A DNA stretch of 46,962 nt from Xanthomonas cannabis pv. cannabis (GTDB lineage: Bacteria > Pseudomonadota > Gammaproteobacteria > Xanthomonadales > Xanthomonadaceae): assembly GCF_000802365.1 (NCBI RefSeq), contig NZ_JSZE01000070.1:1-46962 (forward strand), given 5' to 3'. The translations under genes were made by a program, and so were the position numbers. A model generated the notes under the pieces. It worked only from the letters and a program-made list of their open reading frames with translations, was not told the DNA's origin and ran no database searches. This document shows, piece after piece, positions 37,906 to 46,168 of the stretch. Every line of letters starts with the position of its first letter. Position 1 is the first letter of the stretch.

Positions 37906-38886
37906 TCAACGTCGCCGCAGCGCCAGTACCGCCAGGGCCGCAAGCCCCGCTGCTGCCGCGCCAATCACCAGCGTGTTGCGGGGCGAACGTGGATGCGCTG
38001 CGGCGCGCCTGCGGTAGCCACCGTCGATGCCTCCTGCAATGGCCGGCGGGCCGAGCACATTGCCGCTGGATTGCAGCACGCGCGGTGCCTGCGCGAAGTA
38101 ACGCGTAAACACGCGATGGGTGAGGCGGGCCAGCAGATTGGGCGCCAGTGCGTGTGCGGCGCGCATTGCGTGCACGGGCGCGCCCAGCACGACGGTGGCG
38201 CGCGGGCGGTCGAGCAGGCGCAGCACCGCTGCAGCCACGGTGCGGATGTCCAACATCAACGGCGGGCCGCCTAGACGCCGGCCTACGTAGTTGGCGCCGT
38301 GGGTGAGGCCGGGCGTGTCGACAAAATACGGGTACACGTCGCAGACATGGATGCGCGGGTAGTCGGCCAGCTCGGCACGCAGCGCTTCGGAAAACCCGCG
38401 CTGGCCGAACTTGCTGGCGCTGTACGCTGCCGCATAGGGCGTCGGTGCAAAGCCGCCGGAGGAAATCATGTTGACGAAAACGCCATGGCCCTGCGCGATG
38501 AAGATCGGGATCACCGCGTGCGCATCGTGCATGCGCCCCAGCAGATTGGCGTGAATGACCGCAGCGCTGGCGTCGATCGGCACCTCGTGAAATTTGCCCA
38601 CCGCGCCGACACCGACATTGCCGAACCACAGATCGATGCGGCCCAGGAAACTCTGTGCGGCGGCGGCCAGTGCCTTGACCTGGTCGGCGTGCTTGACGTC
38701 GGTGGGCACCACCACCACGGTGGCGCCGCGTGCGCGGCAGCGTTCGGCAACGGCCTGCAGGGCGTCTTCGCCGCGTGCAGCCAGCACCAGGCGCGCGCCG
38801 TGTTCGGCAAAGGCTTCGGCAGTGGCCTGGCCAATGCCGCTGGAGGCGCCGGAGATCACCACGTGGGCAGGAGAAGTGCGATGCAT
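37906..38886 (-). CDS. SDR-family oxidoreductase with C-terminal membrane anchor
   Basis: A 326-residue protein. VVISGASSGIGQATA (about 9-23) is the cofactor loop; catalytic residues are seen in ISSGGF and YSASK (about 153-157). The last 25 residues form a hydrophobic span with Arg at the end (TLVIGAAAAGLAALAVLALRRR), so it is probably tail-anchored. The ribosome site GGAG lies ahead of ATG 38886. Longer in-frame extensions run into the AlkB-like gene on the other strand and are not coding. The AlkB-like gene is divergent, 152 bases away. The substrate is unknown; lipid-related SDRs often have such anchors. Confidence 0.88.
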   Translation of the reverse strand: MHRTSPAHVVISGASSGIGQATAEAFAEHGARLVLAARGEDALQAVAERCRARGATVVVVPTDVKHADQVKALAAAAQSFLGRIDLWFGNVGVGAVGKFHEVPIDASAAVIHANLLGRMHDAHAVIPIFIAQGHGVFVNMISSGGFAPTPYAAAYSASKFGQRGFSEALRAELADYPRIHVCDVYPYFVDTPGLTHGANYVGRRLGGPPLMLDIRTVAAAVLRLLDRPRATVVLGAPVHAMRAAHALAPNLLARLTHRVFTRYFAQAPRVLQSSGNVLGPPAIAGGIDGGYRRRAAAHPRSPRNTLVIGAAAAGLAALAVLALRRR

Positions 38887-39038
38887 GCGAGAGCTCCACA
38901 ACGTTGGACAGGCATGCTTGATCGCCCGGCGTGAACACGACGCGGCTGTTTGGGTACCGCTGCGTGAAGCTGAACTGGTCGGGTTGCTGCACGGCGTGAC
39001 GCGGGCGTGGTGCTGAAATCGCCAGCGCCCGCCCGCAT

Positions 39039-39677
39039 ATGGCAGCGATGGATCTATTCGACACTGCCACCACGCCCTTGCAGGTGCTGGACGATGCCGA
39101 AGGCGGCGTGCGCTATTGGCCGCAGCTGTTTGCGCCGGCGCTGGCACAGGCGTGCTTCGATGCGCTGCGCGATGCAGTGGACTGGCGCAGCCAGCGGCGC
39201 GAGATGTACGACCGCATGGTCGAGGTGCCGCGTCTACTGGCCTCCTACCGGCTGGATGGCGCGTTGCCTGCCGGCTTGCCGTTGCACTGCCTGCTCGATG
39301 CGGTGCAGGCGGTGGTGCCCGCGCCGTACAACGCGGTAGGGCTGAACCTGTACCGCGACGGGCGCGACAGCGTGGCGATGCATCACGACACGCTGCAGAC
39401 GCTGGTGGCGCCGTATCCGATTGCGCTGGTGTCACTGGGAACGCCGCGACGCATGAACCTGCGTGCCAACACTGGCCATGCGCGCGCCATTGGCCTGGAG
39501 CTGGCGCCGGGCAGTCTGCTGGCGATGAGCCATGCGTCGCAGCGAACGCATACCCACGGCATTCCCAAGACCAGCCGCGCAGTGGGCGAACGCCTGAGTG
39601 TGGTGTTTCGCGTGCGCCCGGCCGAGCGCATGGCCGCAGGCCGGCATGGGCCGCACTGGGAGCCGCCGTCGCCGTGA
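39039..39677 (+). CDS. AlkB-like 2-oxoglutarate/Fe(II) dioxygenase
   Basis: A 212-residue protein likely to remove alkyl damage from nucleic acids by oxidative demethylation. The iron ligands are in MHHDT (HxD, about residues 116-120) and in THTHGIPK (distal His, about 175-182); the 2-oxoglutarate Arg is probably in RLSVVFR (about 190-196). NLYRDGRDSVAMH is the usual lead into the HxD. It is of the AlkB type found in many proteobacteria rather than a fusion with Ada. The second in-frame ATG (39048) is also possible. It is not coupled to a neighbour. Confidence 0.9.
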   Translation: MAAMDLFDTATTPLQVLDDAEGGVRYWPQLFAPALAQACFDALRDAVDWRSQRREMYDRMVEVPRLLASYRLDGALPAGLPLHCLLDAVQAVVPAPYNAVGLNLYRDGRDSVAMHHDTLQTLVAPYPIALVSLGTPRRMNLRANTGHARAIGLELAPGSLLAMSHASQRTHTHGIPKTSRAVGERLSVVFRVRPAERMAAGRHGPHWEPPSP

Positions 39678-39889
39678 TGCGCGTGCAGATGTGATGGCCC
39701 GGTGGCGCTCGCCTGTGCGAGCGTCACGCCAGGACGTGGCCGTGCGCAAACGGCTGCCACATCCGCTCGCGTGCGCTTGCGGCGCGTGTGCTGCGTGTCA
39801 TGCGCTGCCGTGCCTATTTCGAGTGATTGCCATCGCCGTCACCACTGCGCATGCTTGCATGCAATCCCCCCTTCAAACGCTGCCGATCC

Positions 39890-41584
39890 ATGCCTCTGGA
39901 CGAGACCCGCCACCATCAGATGTTTCCCGAGCTGGATGCGGGCCAGTTGGCGATCACGCGGCGCTTTGCCAGCGGGCCGGCGCAGCGGTTCGGCGCTGGC
40001 GAGGCCGTGTTCGAAGTGGGCGATGCGCATGCGCCGGTGTGGGTGGTGCTGGAAGGCGCCATCGAAGTGGTGCGCCGCGACGGCCTGGGCAATGAAAAAC
40101 CGATCACCCTGCACACGCCCGGCCAGTTCACCGGCGAGGTGAGCCAGCTGGCCGGGCGCGCGTCGCTGGCGGCCGGGCGCGCCGGGCCGGACGGTTGCCT
40201 GGCGCTGCCGTTCGACACCGCACATCTGCGCGCGCTGATGATCAGTTCGGCCGAAGTGGGCGAAGTGGTGATGCGTGCGTTGATCCTGCGCCGGGTCGGG
40301 TTGATCGAAGGCGATGCCTCCGGCTCGGTGTTGATCGGCGAGCCGGACGACCCGCATCTGACCCGTTTGCAGGGCTTTTTGACCCGCAATGGCTACCCCA
40401 ACACGGTGATGGATGTCTCCGACGACGACGGCCGCGCGCTGGTGGAGCGGCTGGGCATCTTGGAGCACGACCTGCCGGTGATGGTGTGCCCCAGTGGCCG
40501 CGTGCTGCGCCAGCCCAGCGATGCCGAGGCCGCGCATTGCCTGGGCATGACCCCTGACATCGACCCGGACAAGCGCTACGACGTGGCGATTGTGGGCGCC
40601 GGCCCGGCCGGCCTGGCGACGGCGGTGTATGCGGCGTCGGAAGGCTTGTCGGTGCTGGTGCTGGACCAGCGCGCCATCGGCGGCCAGGCCGGCGCCTCGG
40701 CACGCATCGAAAACTATCTGGGCTTTCCGACCGGCATTTCCGGCCAGGCGCTGGCCGGACGTGCGTATAACCAGGCGCTGAAATTCGGCGCCGAGCTGGC
40801 CATCCCGCTCGAAGCGGCAACGCTGGAGTGCGGGCGCGACGACGGTGCGCTGCATCTGGACCTGGCCGATGGCAAACAGGTGCTGGCCAGCACCGTGGTG
40901 ATTGCGTCCGGTGCGCGTTATCGACGCCCCGACATCGAAGGGCTGGAGCGCTTCGAAGGCCACGGCGTGTCGTACTGGGCTTCGCCGGTGGAAGCGCGCC
41001 TGTGCGAGGGCGGCGTGGTGGCGCTGGTGGGCGGCGGTAATTCTGCAGGGCAGGCGGTGGCGTTCCTGGCGCCGCGGGTCGAGGAATTGCACCTGATCAT
41101 CCGCGGCGACGGGCTGGAAGCGTCGATGTCGCAATACTTGATCGAGCGCATCGCTGCGTTGCCGAATGTGCAGCTGCATACCGGCACCGAAGTGGCCGCG
41201 CTGGACGGTGACCCCGATCGCGGCATGCAGGCAGCCGTCCTGCGTACCCGCGCAGATGGTGCGACCACACGGGTGGAGTTGCGCCACCTGTTCCTGTTCG
41301 TCGGTGCCGACCCCAATACCGGTTGGCTGCAGAATTGCGTGGAAACCGACAAGCGCGGCTTTGTCATTACCGGCACCGCGCGCGGCGATGGCGTGCCGGC
41401 CTGCCTGCCGCTGGAAACCAATCGCCCGGGTGTATTCGCCATCGGCGATGTGCGGGCCGGCTCGGTCAAGCGCGTGGCCGCCGCGGTGGGCGAGGGCGCG
41501 GCGGTGGTGGCGCAGGTCCATCAATACCTGGCGCATCAGGCCAACCCGGTGCCGGTCTCTGAACTTGCCAGTGCTGGGGAATAG
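39890..41584 (+). CDS. Cyclic-nucleotide-binding, thioredoxin-reductase-like flavoprotein lacking CxxC
   Basis: A 564-residue fusion. Residues about 15-140 are a cyclic-nucleotide-binding-like beta barrel (FGAGEAVFEVGDAHAPVWVVL, ITLHTPGQFTGEVSQLAG). About 145-220 form a thioredoxin-like segment (LTRLQGFLTRNGYPNTVMD). About 230-555 are a FAD/NAD(P)H domain with VAIVGAGPAGLAT (about 233), IENYLGFP, VALVGGGNSAGQAV (about 377) and VFAIGDVRAGSVKRVA (about 515). Where thioredoxin reductase has its redox CxxC, the sequence is SYWASPVEARLC, so normal dithiol transfer is unlikely. The start at 39890 is supported by family layout. A role in redox or nucleotide signalling is plausible but open. Confidence 0.87.
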   Translation: MPLDETRHHQMFPELDAGQLAITRRFASGPAQRFGAGEAVFEVGDAHAPVWVVLEGAIEVVRRDGLGNEKPITLHTPGQFTGEVSQLAGRASLAAGRAGPDGCLALPFDTAHLRALMISSAEVGEVVMRALILRRVGLIEGDASGSVLIGEPDDPHLTRLQGFLTRNGYPNTVMDVSDDDGRALVERLGILEHDLPVMVCPSGRVLRQPSDAEAAHCLGMTPDIDPDKRYDVAIVGAGPAGLATAVYAASEGLSVLVLDQRAIGGQAGASARIENYLGFPTGISGQALAGRAYNQALKFGAELAIPLEAATLECGRDDGALHLDLADGKQVLASTVVIASGARYRRPDIEGLERFEGHGVSYWASPVEARLCEGGVVALVGGGNSAGQAVAFLAPRVEELHLIIRGDGLEASMSQYLIERIAALPNVQLHTGTEVAALDGDPDRGMQAAVLRTRADGATTRVELRHLFLFVGADPNTGWLQNCVETDKRGFVITGTARGDGVPACLPLETNRPGVFAIGDVRAGSVKRVAAAVGEGAAVVAQVHQYLAHQANPVPVSELASAGE

Positions 41585-41627
41585 GGAATCGGGAATCGGG
41601 AATCGGGAAGCGGGAAGCGGGAAGCGG
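41584..41627. repeat. Heptanucleotide tandem repeat GGGAATC/GGGAAGC
   Basis: Three GGGAATC copies are followed by three GGGAAGC copies and a final GG, starting at the last base of the upstream stop codon. It lies between two convergent genes. A similar seven-base array, of different sequence, is found at 2115-2162. Confidence 0.9.
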
Positions 41628-41728
41628 CTTGCGTGCTGGGCGATGTCTTCGGGGGCGGATGGTGTGTTGGGCGATTGCGATTGTGCCGATGGGTGCGCGA
41701 TTGGCTTGCTTCTTGCGCCTGCGCCTGT

Positions 41729-42490
41729 TTACTGCGGCCAGTGCACCTGCGGTAGCGCGCCGATCTGTGGTCTGGCGAACAGGTAGCCTTGCTGCAGGTG
41801 GATGCCCATGTCGCGCAGGGCGCGGGATTCGTCGGGTTGTTCGATGCCTTCGGCGATGACGGTGATGCCGAGTTCTTCGCACATGCGGGTGACGTGCAGG
41901 ACGATGGCCTGGCGGCTGCGGTTGGTGTCGACGCCGCGGATCAGGGCGATGTCGAGCTTGAGCAGGTCGGGCTGGAAGTCGGCCAGCAGGCCGAGCCCGG
42001 CGTAGCCGGCGCCGAAATCGTCGATGGCGGTCTTGAGGCCGCGGGCCTGGTAGGTGCGCAGGATGTCGAGCAGGTGGGCCGGGTCGGTGAGGTGCTCCTG
42101 CTCGCTGACCTCGAAGATGATGGCATTCAGCGGCCAGCCGTATTGTTCGGTAGCCGAGAGCGTGGCGCGCAGGCAATGCTCGGGGTTGTAGACCGCATTG
42201 GGCATGAAGTTGATCGACAGCAGCGTGGGCAGTGCGATCTGCGCGGCGCATTCGATCGCCTTGATGCGGCAAGCCTGGTCGAAGGCATAGCGGTTGCGCG
42301 CATCCACCGCCGCCAGGATGCTGCCGGCCGACTCGCCGTTGACCCCGCGCACCAGCGCTTCGCCGGCATAGAGGCTGCGCGTGGCGACATCGACGATGGG
42401 CTGGAACGCCATGGTGATGGCGGTGGGAAATTCCTGGCCGTCGCGGCAGGCGTTGCAAACAGGAATCTGGGTCATGGCGTGGTCCATCAT
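41729..42490 (-). CDS. EAL-domain c-di-GMP phosphodiesterase
   Basis: A 253-residue single-domain protein. The signature YAGEALVRG (about 42-50) begins the EAL fold. Metal- and substrate-binding residues are seen in LSINFMPNAV (Asn, about 93), IFEVSEQEHLTD (Glu, about 125), TAIDDFGAGYAGL (Asp-Asp, about 153), LLKLD (Lys, about 174), VIAEGIE (Glu, about 210) and LQQGYLFARP (Gln, about 232). The set is complete, so it should hydrolyse c-di-GMP. A Cys pair in IPVCNACRDGQEF (residues 11-16) near the N-terminus may bind metal or sense redox state. No sensor domain is attached. A start at ATG 42475 is also possible. Confidence 0.92.
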   Translation of the reverse strand: MMDHAMTQIPVCNACRDGQEFPTAITMAFQPIVDVATRSLYAGEALVRGVNGESAGSILAAVDARNRYAFDQACRIKAIECAAQIALPTLLSINFMPNAVYNPEHCLRATLSATEQYGWPLNAIIFEVSEQEHLTDPAHLLDILRTYQARGLKTAIDDFGAGYAGLGLLADFQPDLLKLDIALIRGVDTNRSRQAIVLHVTRMCEELGITVIAEGIEQPDESRALRDMGIHLQQGYLFARPQIGALPQVHWPQ

Positions 42491-42623
42491 GCGGCGTGGG
42501 TCGAGCCTAGTCCTATCGGCCGCAACAGCGCGTCATTGAGGGCGGATTGTCCATCGCAGCATCCTCACTCCGCGCGTGGTCGGGCTCGGCGATACTGTGG
42601 CCATCACTCGCATCGGACGCCCC

Positions 42624-43262
42624 ATGACCGCTCTTACCGAACGCTACGCCCTGGCCGTGGACTACGCGCGCATTGCCCATGCCGGACAGGTGCGCAAGGG
42701 CACGCAGATTCCATATCTGAGCCATCTGCTGGGCGTATCGACACTGGTGCTGGAATGCGGTGGCGACGAAGAACAGGCCATCGCCGGCCTGCTGCATGAC
42801 GTGGTGGAAGACTGCGGTGGCGGCCACGAGGCGTCGATCCGCGCGCAGTTTGGCGACGCCGTGGCCGACATCGTGATGGCCTGCACCGACGCCACCGCCG
42901 AAGACAAGGCCGAGGTGGACGACAGCGCGCGTGCGCGCAAGCGCGATTGGCGCGAGCGCAAGCTGGCCTATCTGGAGCACCTGCGCAAGACGCCCGAGCG
43001 CGCGCTGCTGGTGTCCGGCTGCGACAAGCTCTATAACGCGCGCACCATCGTGCAGGACCTGGACAACCCGGCGGTGGGGCAGGACATCTTCAAGGTGTTC
43101 ACCGCCGGCCGCGACGGCACGCTGTGGTACTACGCCGCGCTGGAAGAGGTCTTCCGCAGCCGCAACGCCGCCACCGCACGCCTGTTCAGCGGCGTGGTCG
43201 CGCGGATGCAGGCATTGGCCGACCATGGCGAACAGGCGCTGCCGGCGCACGCGCCGGGCTGA
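42624..43262 (+). CDS. Small SpoT-like HD hydrolase (probable ppGpp hydrolase)
   Basis: A 212-residue HD-domain protein similar to the stand-alone hydrolase domain of SpoT and the Mesh1 proteins. AHAGQVRKGTQIPYLSHLLGV (about 15-35) carries the first His and the guanosine-binding basic residues, LLHDVVEDCGG (about 56-66) the HD pair with the ED motif, and CDKLYNARTI (about 133-142) the last Asp. The (p)ppGpp synthetase and the TGS/ACT regulatory domains are absent. ATG 42624 fits the family start. It is divergent from the EAL gene with 133 bases between starts. The substrate is inferred from motif similarity. Confidence 0.82.
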   Translation: MTALTERYALAVDYARIAHAGQVRKGTQIPYLSHLLGVSTLVLECGGDEEQAIAGLLHDVVEDCGGGHEASIRAQFGDAVADIVMACTDATAEDKAEVDDSARARKRDWRERKLAYLEHLRKTPERALLVSGCDKLYNARTIVQDLDNPAVGQDIFKVFTAGRDGTLWYYAALEEVFRSRNAATARLFSGVVARMQALADHGEQALPAHAPG

Positions 43263-43377
43263 GCGCGGGCGCACGCTGGTCGATCAGCGCTGGGTGACCA
43301 GCACCGGCCGCAAGCGCTGACATTGGCTGCATGCCGCGCGCGTTAGGCTGCGGCCTTGTCGATCTGGTTTTACCGTC

Positions 43378-45912
43378 ATGTCCAACGCAATGTCTGCTTC
43401 TTCCGGCCTGGTGCGCGTGCGCGGTGCGCGCGAGCACAATCTTCAGCATGTGGACGTGGATATCCCACGCGATGCGCTGGTGGTGTTCACCGGTGTGTCC
43501 GGTTCGGGCAAGTCGTCGTTGGCATTCGGCACCATCTTTGCCGAGGCGCAGCGGCGCTATCTGGATTCCATCTCGCCCTATGCGCGGCGGCTGATCGACC
43601 AGGTCGGCGTGCCGGAGGTGGATTCCATCGATGGCCTGCCGCCGGCGGTGGCGTTGCAGCAGGCGCGCGGCGCGCCGAGTGCGCGGTCGTCGGTGGGCAG
43701 CGTCACCACCATCTCCAACTCGTTGCGCATGCTGTATTCGCGTGCGGGCAGCTACCCGCCGGGGCAGGACATCATCTACGCGGACGGGTTTTCGCCGAAT
43801 ACGCCGGCCGGCGCCTGCCCCACCTGCCACGGCCTGGGCCGCATCTACGACGCCACCGAGGCGACCATGGTGTTGGACCGCAGCCTGAGCATCCGCGACC
43901 GCGCGGTGGCAGCCTGGCCGGGCGCCTGGCATGGGCAGAACCAGCGCGACATCCTGACCACGCTGGGTCACGACGTGGATGTGCCGTGGCACAGCCTGCC
44001 GAAGAAGACCCGCGACTGGATTCTCTACACCGACGAACAGCCGGTGGTGCCGGTGTATGCCGGCTACAGCCTGGCCGAGGTCAAGCGCGCCCTCAAACGC
44101 AAGGAAGAGCCCAGTTACATGGGCACCTTCACCAGTGCGCGCCGCTATGTGCTGCACACCTTTGCCACCACGCAGAGCGCTCAGATGAAAAAGCGCGTGG
44201 CGCAGTATCTGATCAGCACGCAATGCCCGCAGTGCGATGGCAAGCGGCTGCGCCGCGAGGCGCTGTCGGTGACCTTTGCCGGGCTGGATATCGGCGAGTT
44301 GTCGCGCCGGCCGCTGGACGAAGTGGCCGAGTTGCTGCGCCCGGCCGCGCAGGCCGATGTGCGTACGCGAGGCAGCAGGAAGGGCGCTGCCAGCCACCCG
44401 GAGCAGGCGATTGCCGCGCAACGCATCGCCGCCGACCTGCGCGCGCGCATCGAAGTGGTGCACGCGCTGGGGTTGGGCTATCTGAGCCTGGAACGCAGCA
44501 CGCCCACGCTGTCGCCGGGCGAGCTGCAACGGCTGCGGCTTGCCACGCAGATCCGCTCGCAGTTGTTCGGCGTGGTGTACGTAATGGACGAGCCATCGGC
44601 GGGCCTGCATCCGGCCGATGCGCAGGCCCTGCTGGGTGCATTGGACCAGCTCAAGGCGGCCGGCAATTCGGTGTTCGTGGTCGAACACGAGGTGGACGTG
44701 ATCCGCCACGCCGACTGGATCGTGGACGTGGGCCCGGCCGCCGGCGTGCATGGTGGGCAGGTGTTGTACAGCGGCCCGCCTGCCGGATTGGAACAGGTGC
44801 AGGCCTCGTCCACGCGGCGCTATCTGTTCGGCACGCCGCCACCGGTGCACAGCCGCGCGCGCGCGGCGACTGGCTGGCTGCAGCTACGCGGCATCACCCG
44901 CAACAATGTGCGCGCGCTGGACGTGGATCTGCCGCTGGGCGTGTTCACCACCGTCACCGGTGTGTCCGGCTCGGGCAAGTCGTCGCTGGTGAGCCAGGCG
45001 CTGGTGGAACTGCTGGCGGCTCACCTGGGGCACACGCCGGCAGACGAAGACGAGGCACTGGACCCGCTGGAGCGCGGCACGCAGCTGCCGTTGGGCGGGG
45101 CGATCGTGGGCGGGCTGGAGCAGGTGCGCCGGCTGGTACGCGTGGACCAGAAGCCGATCGGCCGCACGCCACGCTCCAACCTGGCCACCTACACGGGCCT
45201 GTTCGACCCGGTGCGCAAGTTGTTTGCCGCCACGCCTACCGCCCGCCGCCGGCGCTACGACCCGGGGCAGTTCTCCTTCAACGTTGCCAAGGGCCGTTGC
45301 GCCACCTGCGAAGGCGAGGGCTCGGTGTCGGTGGAATTGCTGTTCATGCCCAGCGTGTATGCGCCGTGCCCCACCTGCCACGGCGCACGCTACAACGCCA
45401 AGACCCTGGAGATCGAACTGCGCGGGCACACCATTGCGCAGGTGCTGGCGATGACGGTGGATCAGGCGGCCGACTTCTTTGCCGACGACACCAGCGTGCT
45501 GCGGCCGCTGCAGGTGTTACGCGAAGTGGGGCTGGGGTATCTGCGCCTGGGCCAGCCGGCCACCGAACTCTCCGGCGGCGAGGCGCAGCGCATCAAGCTG
45601 GCGAGCGAGTTGCAGCGTGCGCAACGCCGCGACACCGTCTATGTGCTGGACGAACCCACCACCGGCCTGCATCCGGCCGACGTGGACACCTTGATGACCC
45701 AGCTGCAGGGCCTGGTGGATGCCGGCAACACGGTGATCGTGGTCGAGCACGACATGCGCGTGGCGGCCAGCAGCGACTGGGTGCTGGACATGGGGCCGGG
45801 CGCCGGTGGTGCCGGTGGCAGTGTGGTGGCGGCGGGGACGCCGGCCCAGGTTGCGCGGCAGCGTGGCAGCCGCACGGCGCCGTTTCTGGCGCAGGTGCTG
45901 GCCGGGAAATAA
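43378..45912 (+). CDS. UvrA-like ABC ATPase, class 2 (UvrA2)
   Basis: An 844-residue paralogue of excinuclease UvrA. It has two ABC cassettes with Walker A GVSGSGKSSL at about residues 38 and 528, signatures LSPGELQRLRLATQ (about 379) and LSGGEAQRIKLASEL (about 731), and zinc-binding Cys pairs (CPTCHGLG about 147, CPQCDG about 283, CATCEGEG about 642, CPTCHGARY about 662). The segment that in UvrA binds UvrB, before the first Cys pair, is missing: SRAGSYPPGQDIIYADGFSP runs directly into it. This fits UvrA2-type proteins tied to drug or damage tolerance in soil bacteria. The canonical uvrA must be elsewhere. Confidence 0.9.
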   Translation: MSNAMSASSGLVRVRGAREHNLQHVDVDIPRDALVVFTGVSGSGKSSLAFGTIFAEAQRRYLDSISPYARRLIDQVGVPEVDSIDGLPPAVALQQARGAPSARSSVGSVTTISNSLRMLYSRAGSYPPGQDIIYADGFSPNTPAGACPTCHGLGRIYDATEATMVLDRSLSIRDRAVAAWPGAWHGQNQRDILTTLGHDVDVPWHSLPKKTRDWILYTDEQPVVPVYAGYSLAEVKRALKRKEEPSYMGTFTSARRYVLHTFATTQSAQMKKRVAQYLISTQCPQCDGKRLRREALSVTFAGLDIGELSRRPLDEVAELLRPAAQADVRTRGSRKGAASHPEQAIAAQRIAADLRARIEVVHALGLGYLSLERSTPTLSPGELQRLRLATQIRSQLFGVVYVMDEPSAGLHPADAQALLGALDQLKAAGNSVFVVEHEVDVIRHADWIVDVGPAAGVHGGQVLYSGPPAGLEQVQASSTRRYLFGTPPPVHSRARAATGWLQLRGITRNNVRALDVDLPLGVFTTVTGVSGSGKSSLVSQALVELLAAHLGHTPADEDEALDPLERGTQLPLGGAIVGGLEQVRRLVRVDQKPIGRTPRSNLATYTGLFDPVRKLFAATPTARRRRYDPGQFSFNVAKGRCATCEGEGSVSVELLFMPSVYAPCPTCHGARYNAKTLEIELRGHTIAQVLAMTVDQAADFFADDTSVLRPLQVLREVGLGYLRLGQPATELSGGEAQRIKLASELQRAQRRDTVYVLDEPTTGLHPADVDTLMTQLQGLVDAGNTVIVVEHDMRVAASSDWVLDMGPGAGGAGGSVVAAGTPAQVARQRGSRTAPFLAQVLAGK

Positions 45913-46168
45913 GCAGGGCTGGCGCCGGTGGCCGGCATCGCAGGCTGCCTATGCCGGCGATGCAGCGCGGATGCGCGTGCGCAGTGCGCACCTCGGTGTG
46001 GTCGCGCGCGCGGGCGCCGACACATCGCGTTGATGCCTTGCGTGGCCGCCGGCCGGCCGCTGCGTCAACAGCCGGCGCGTGTTGCGATGGTGCCGCTGCC
46101 GCTGCAATGCCCGGGCCCTGCAATCAAGCGCAACGCAACGCGCAACGACTGCGGCGACATCGCCGCGC

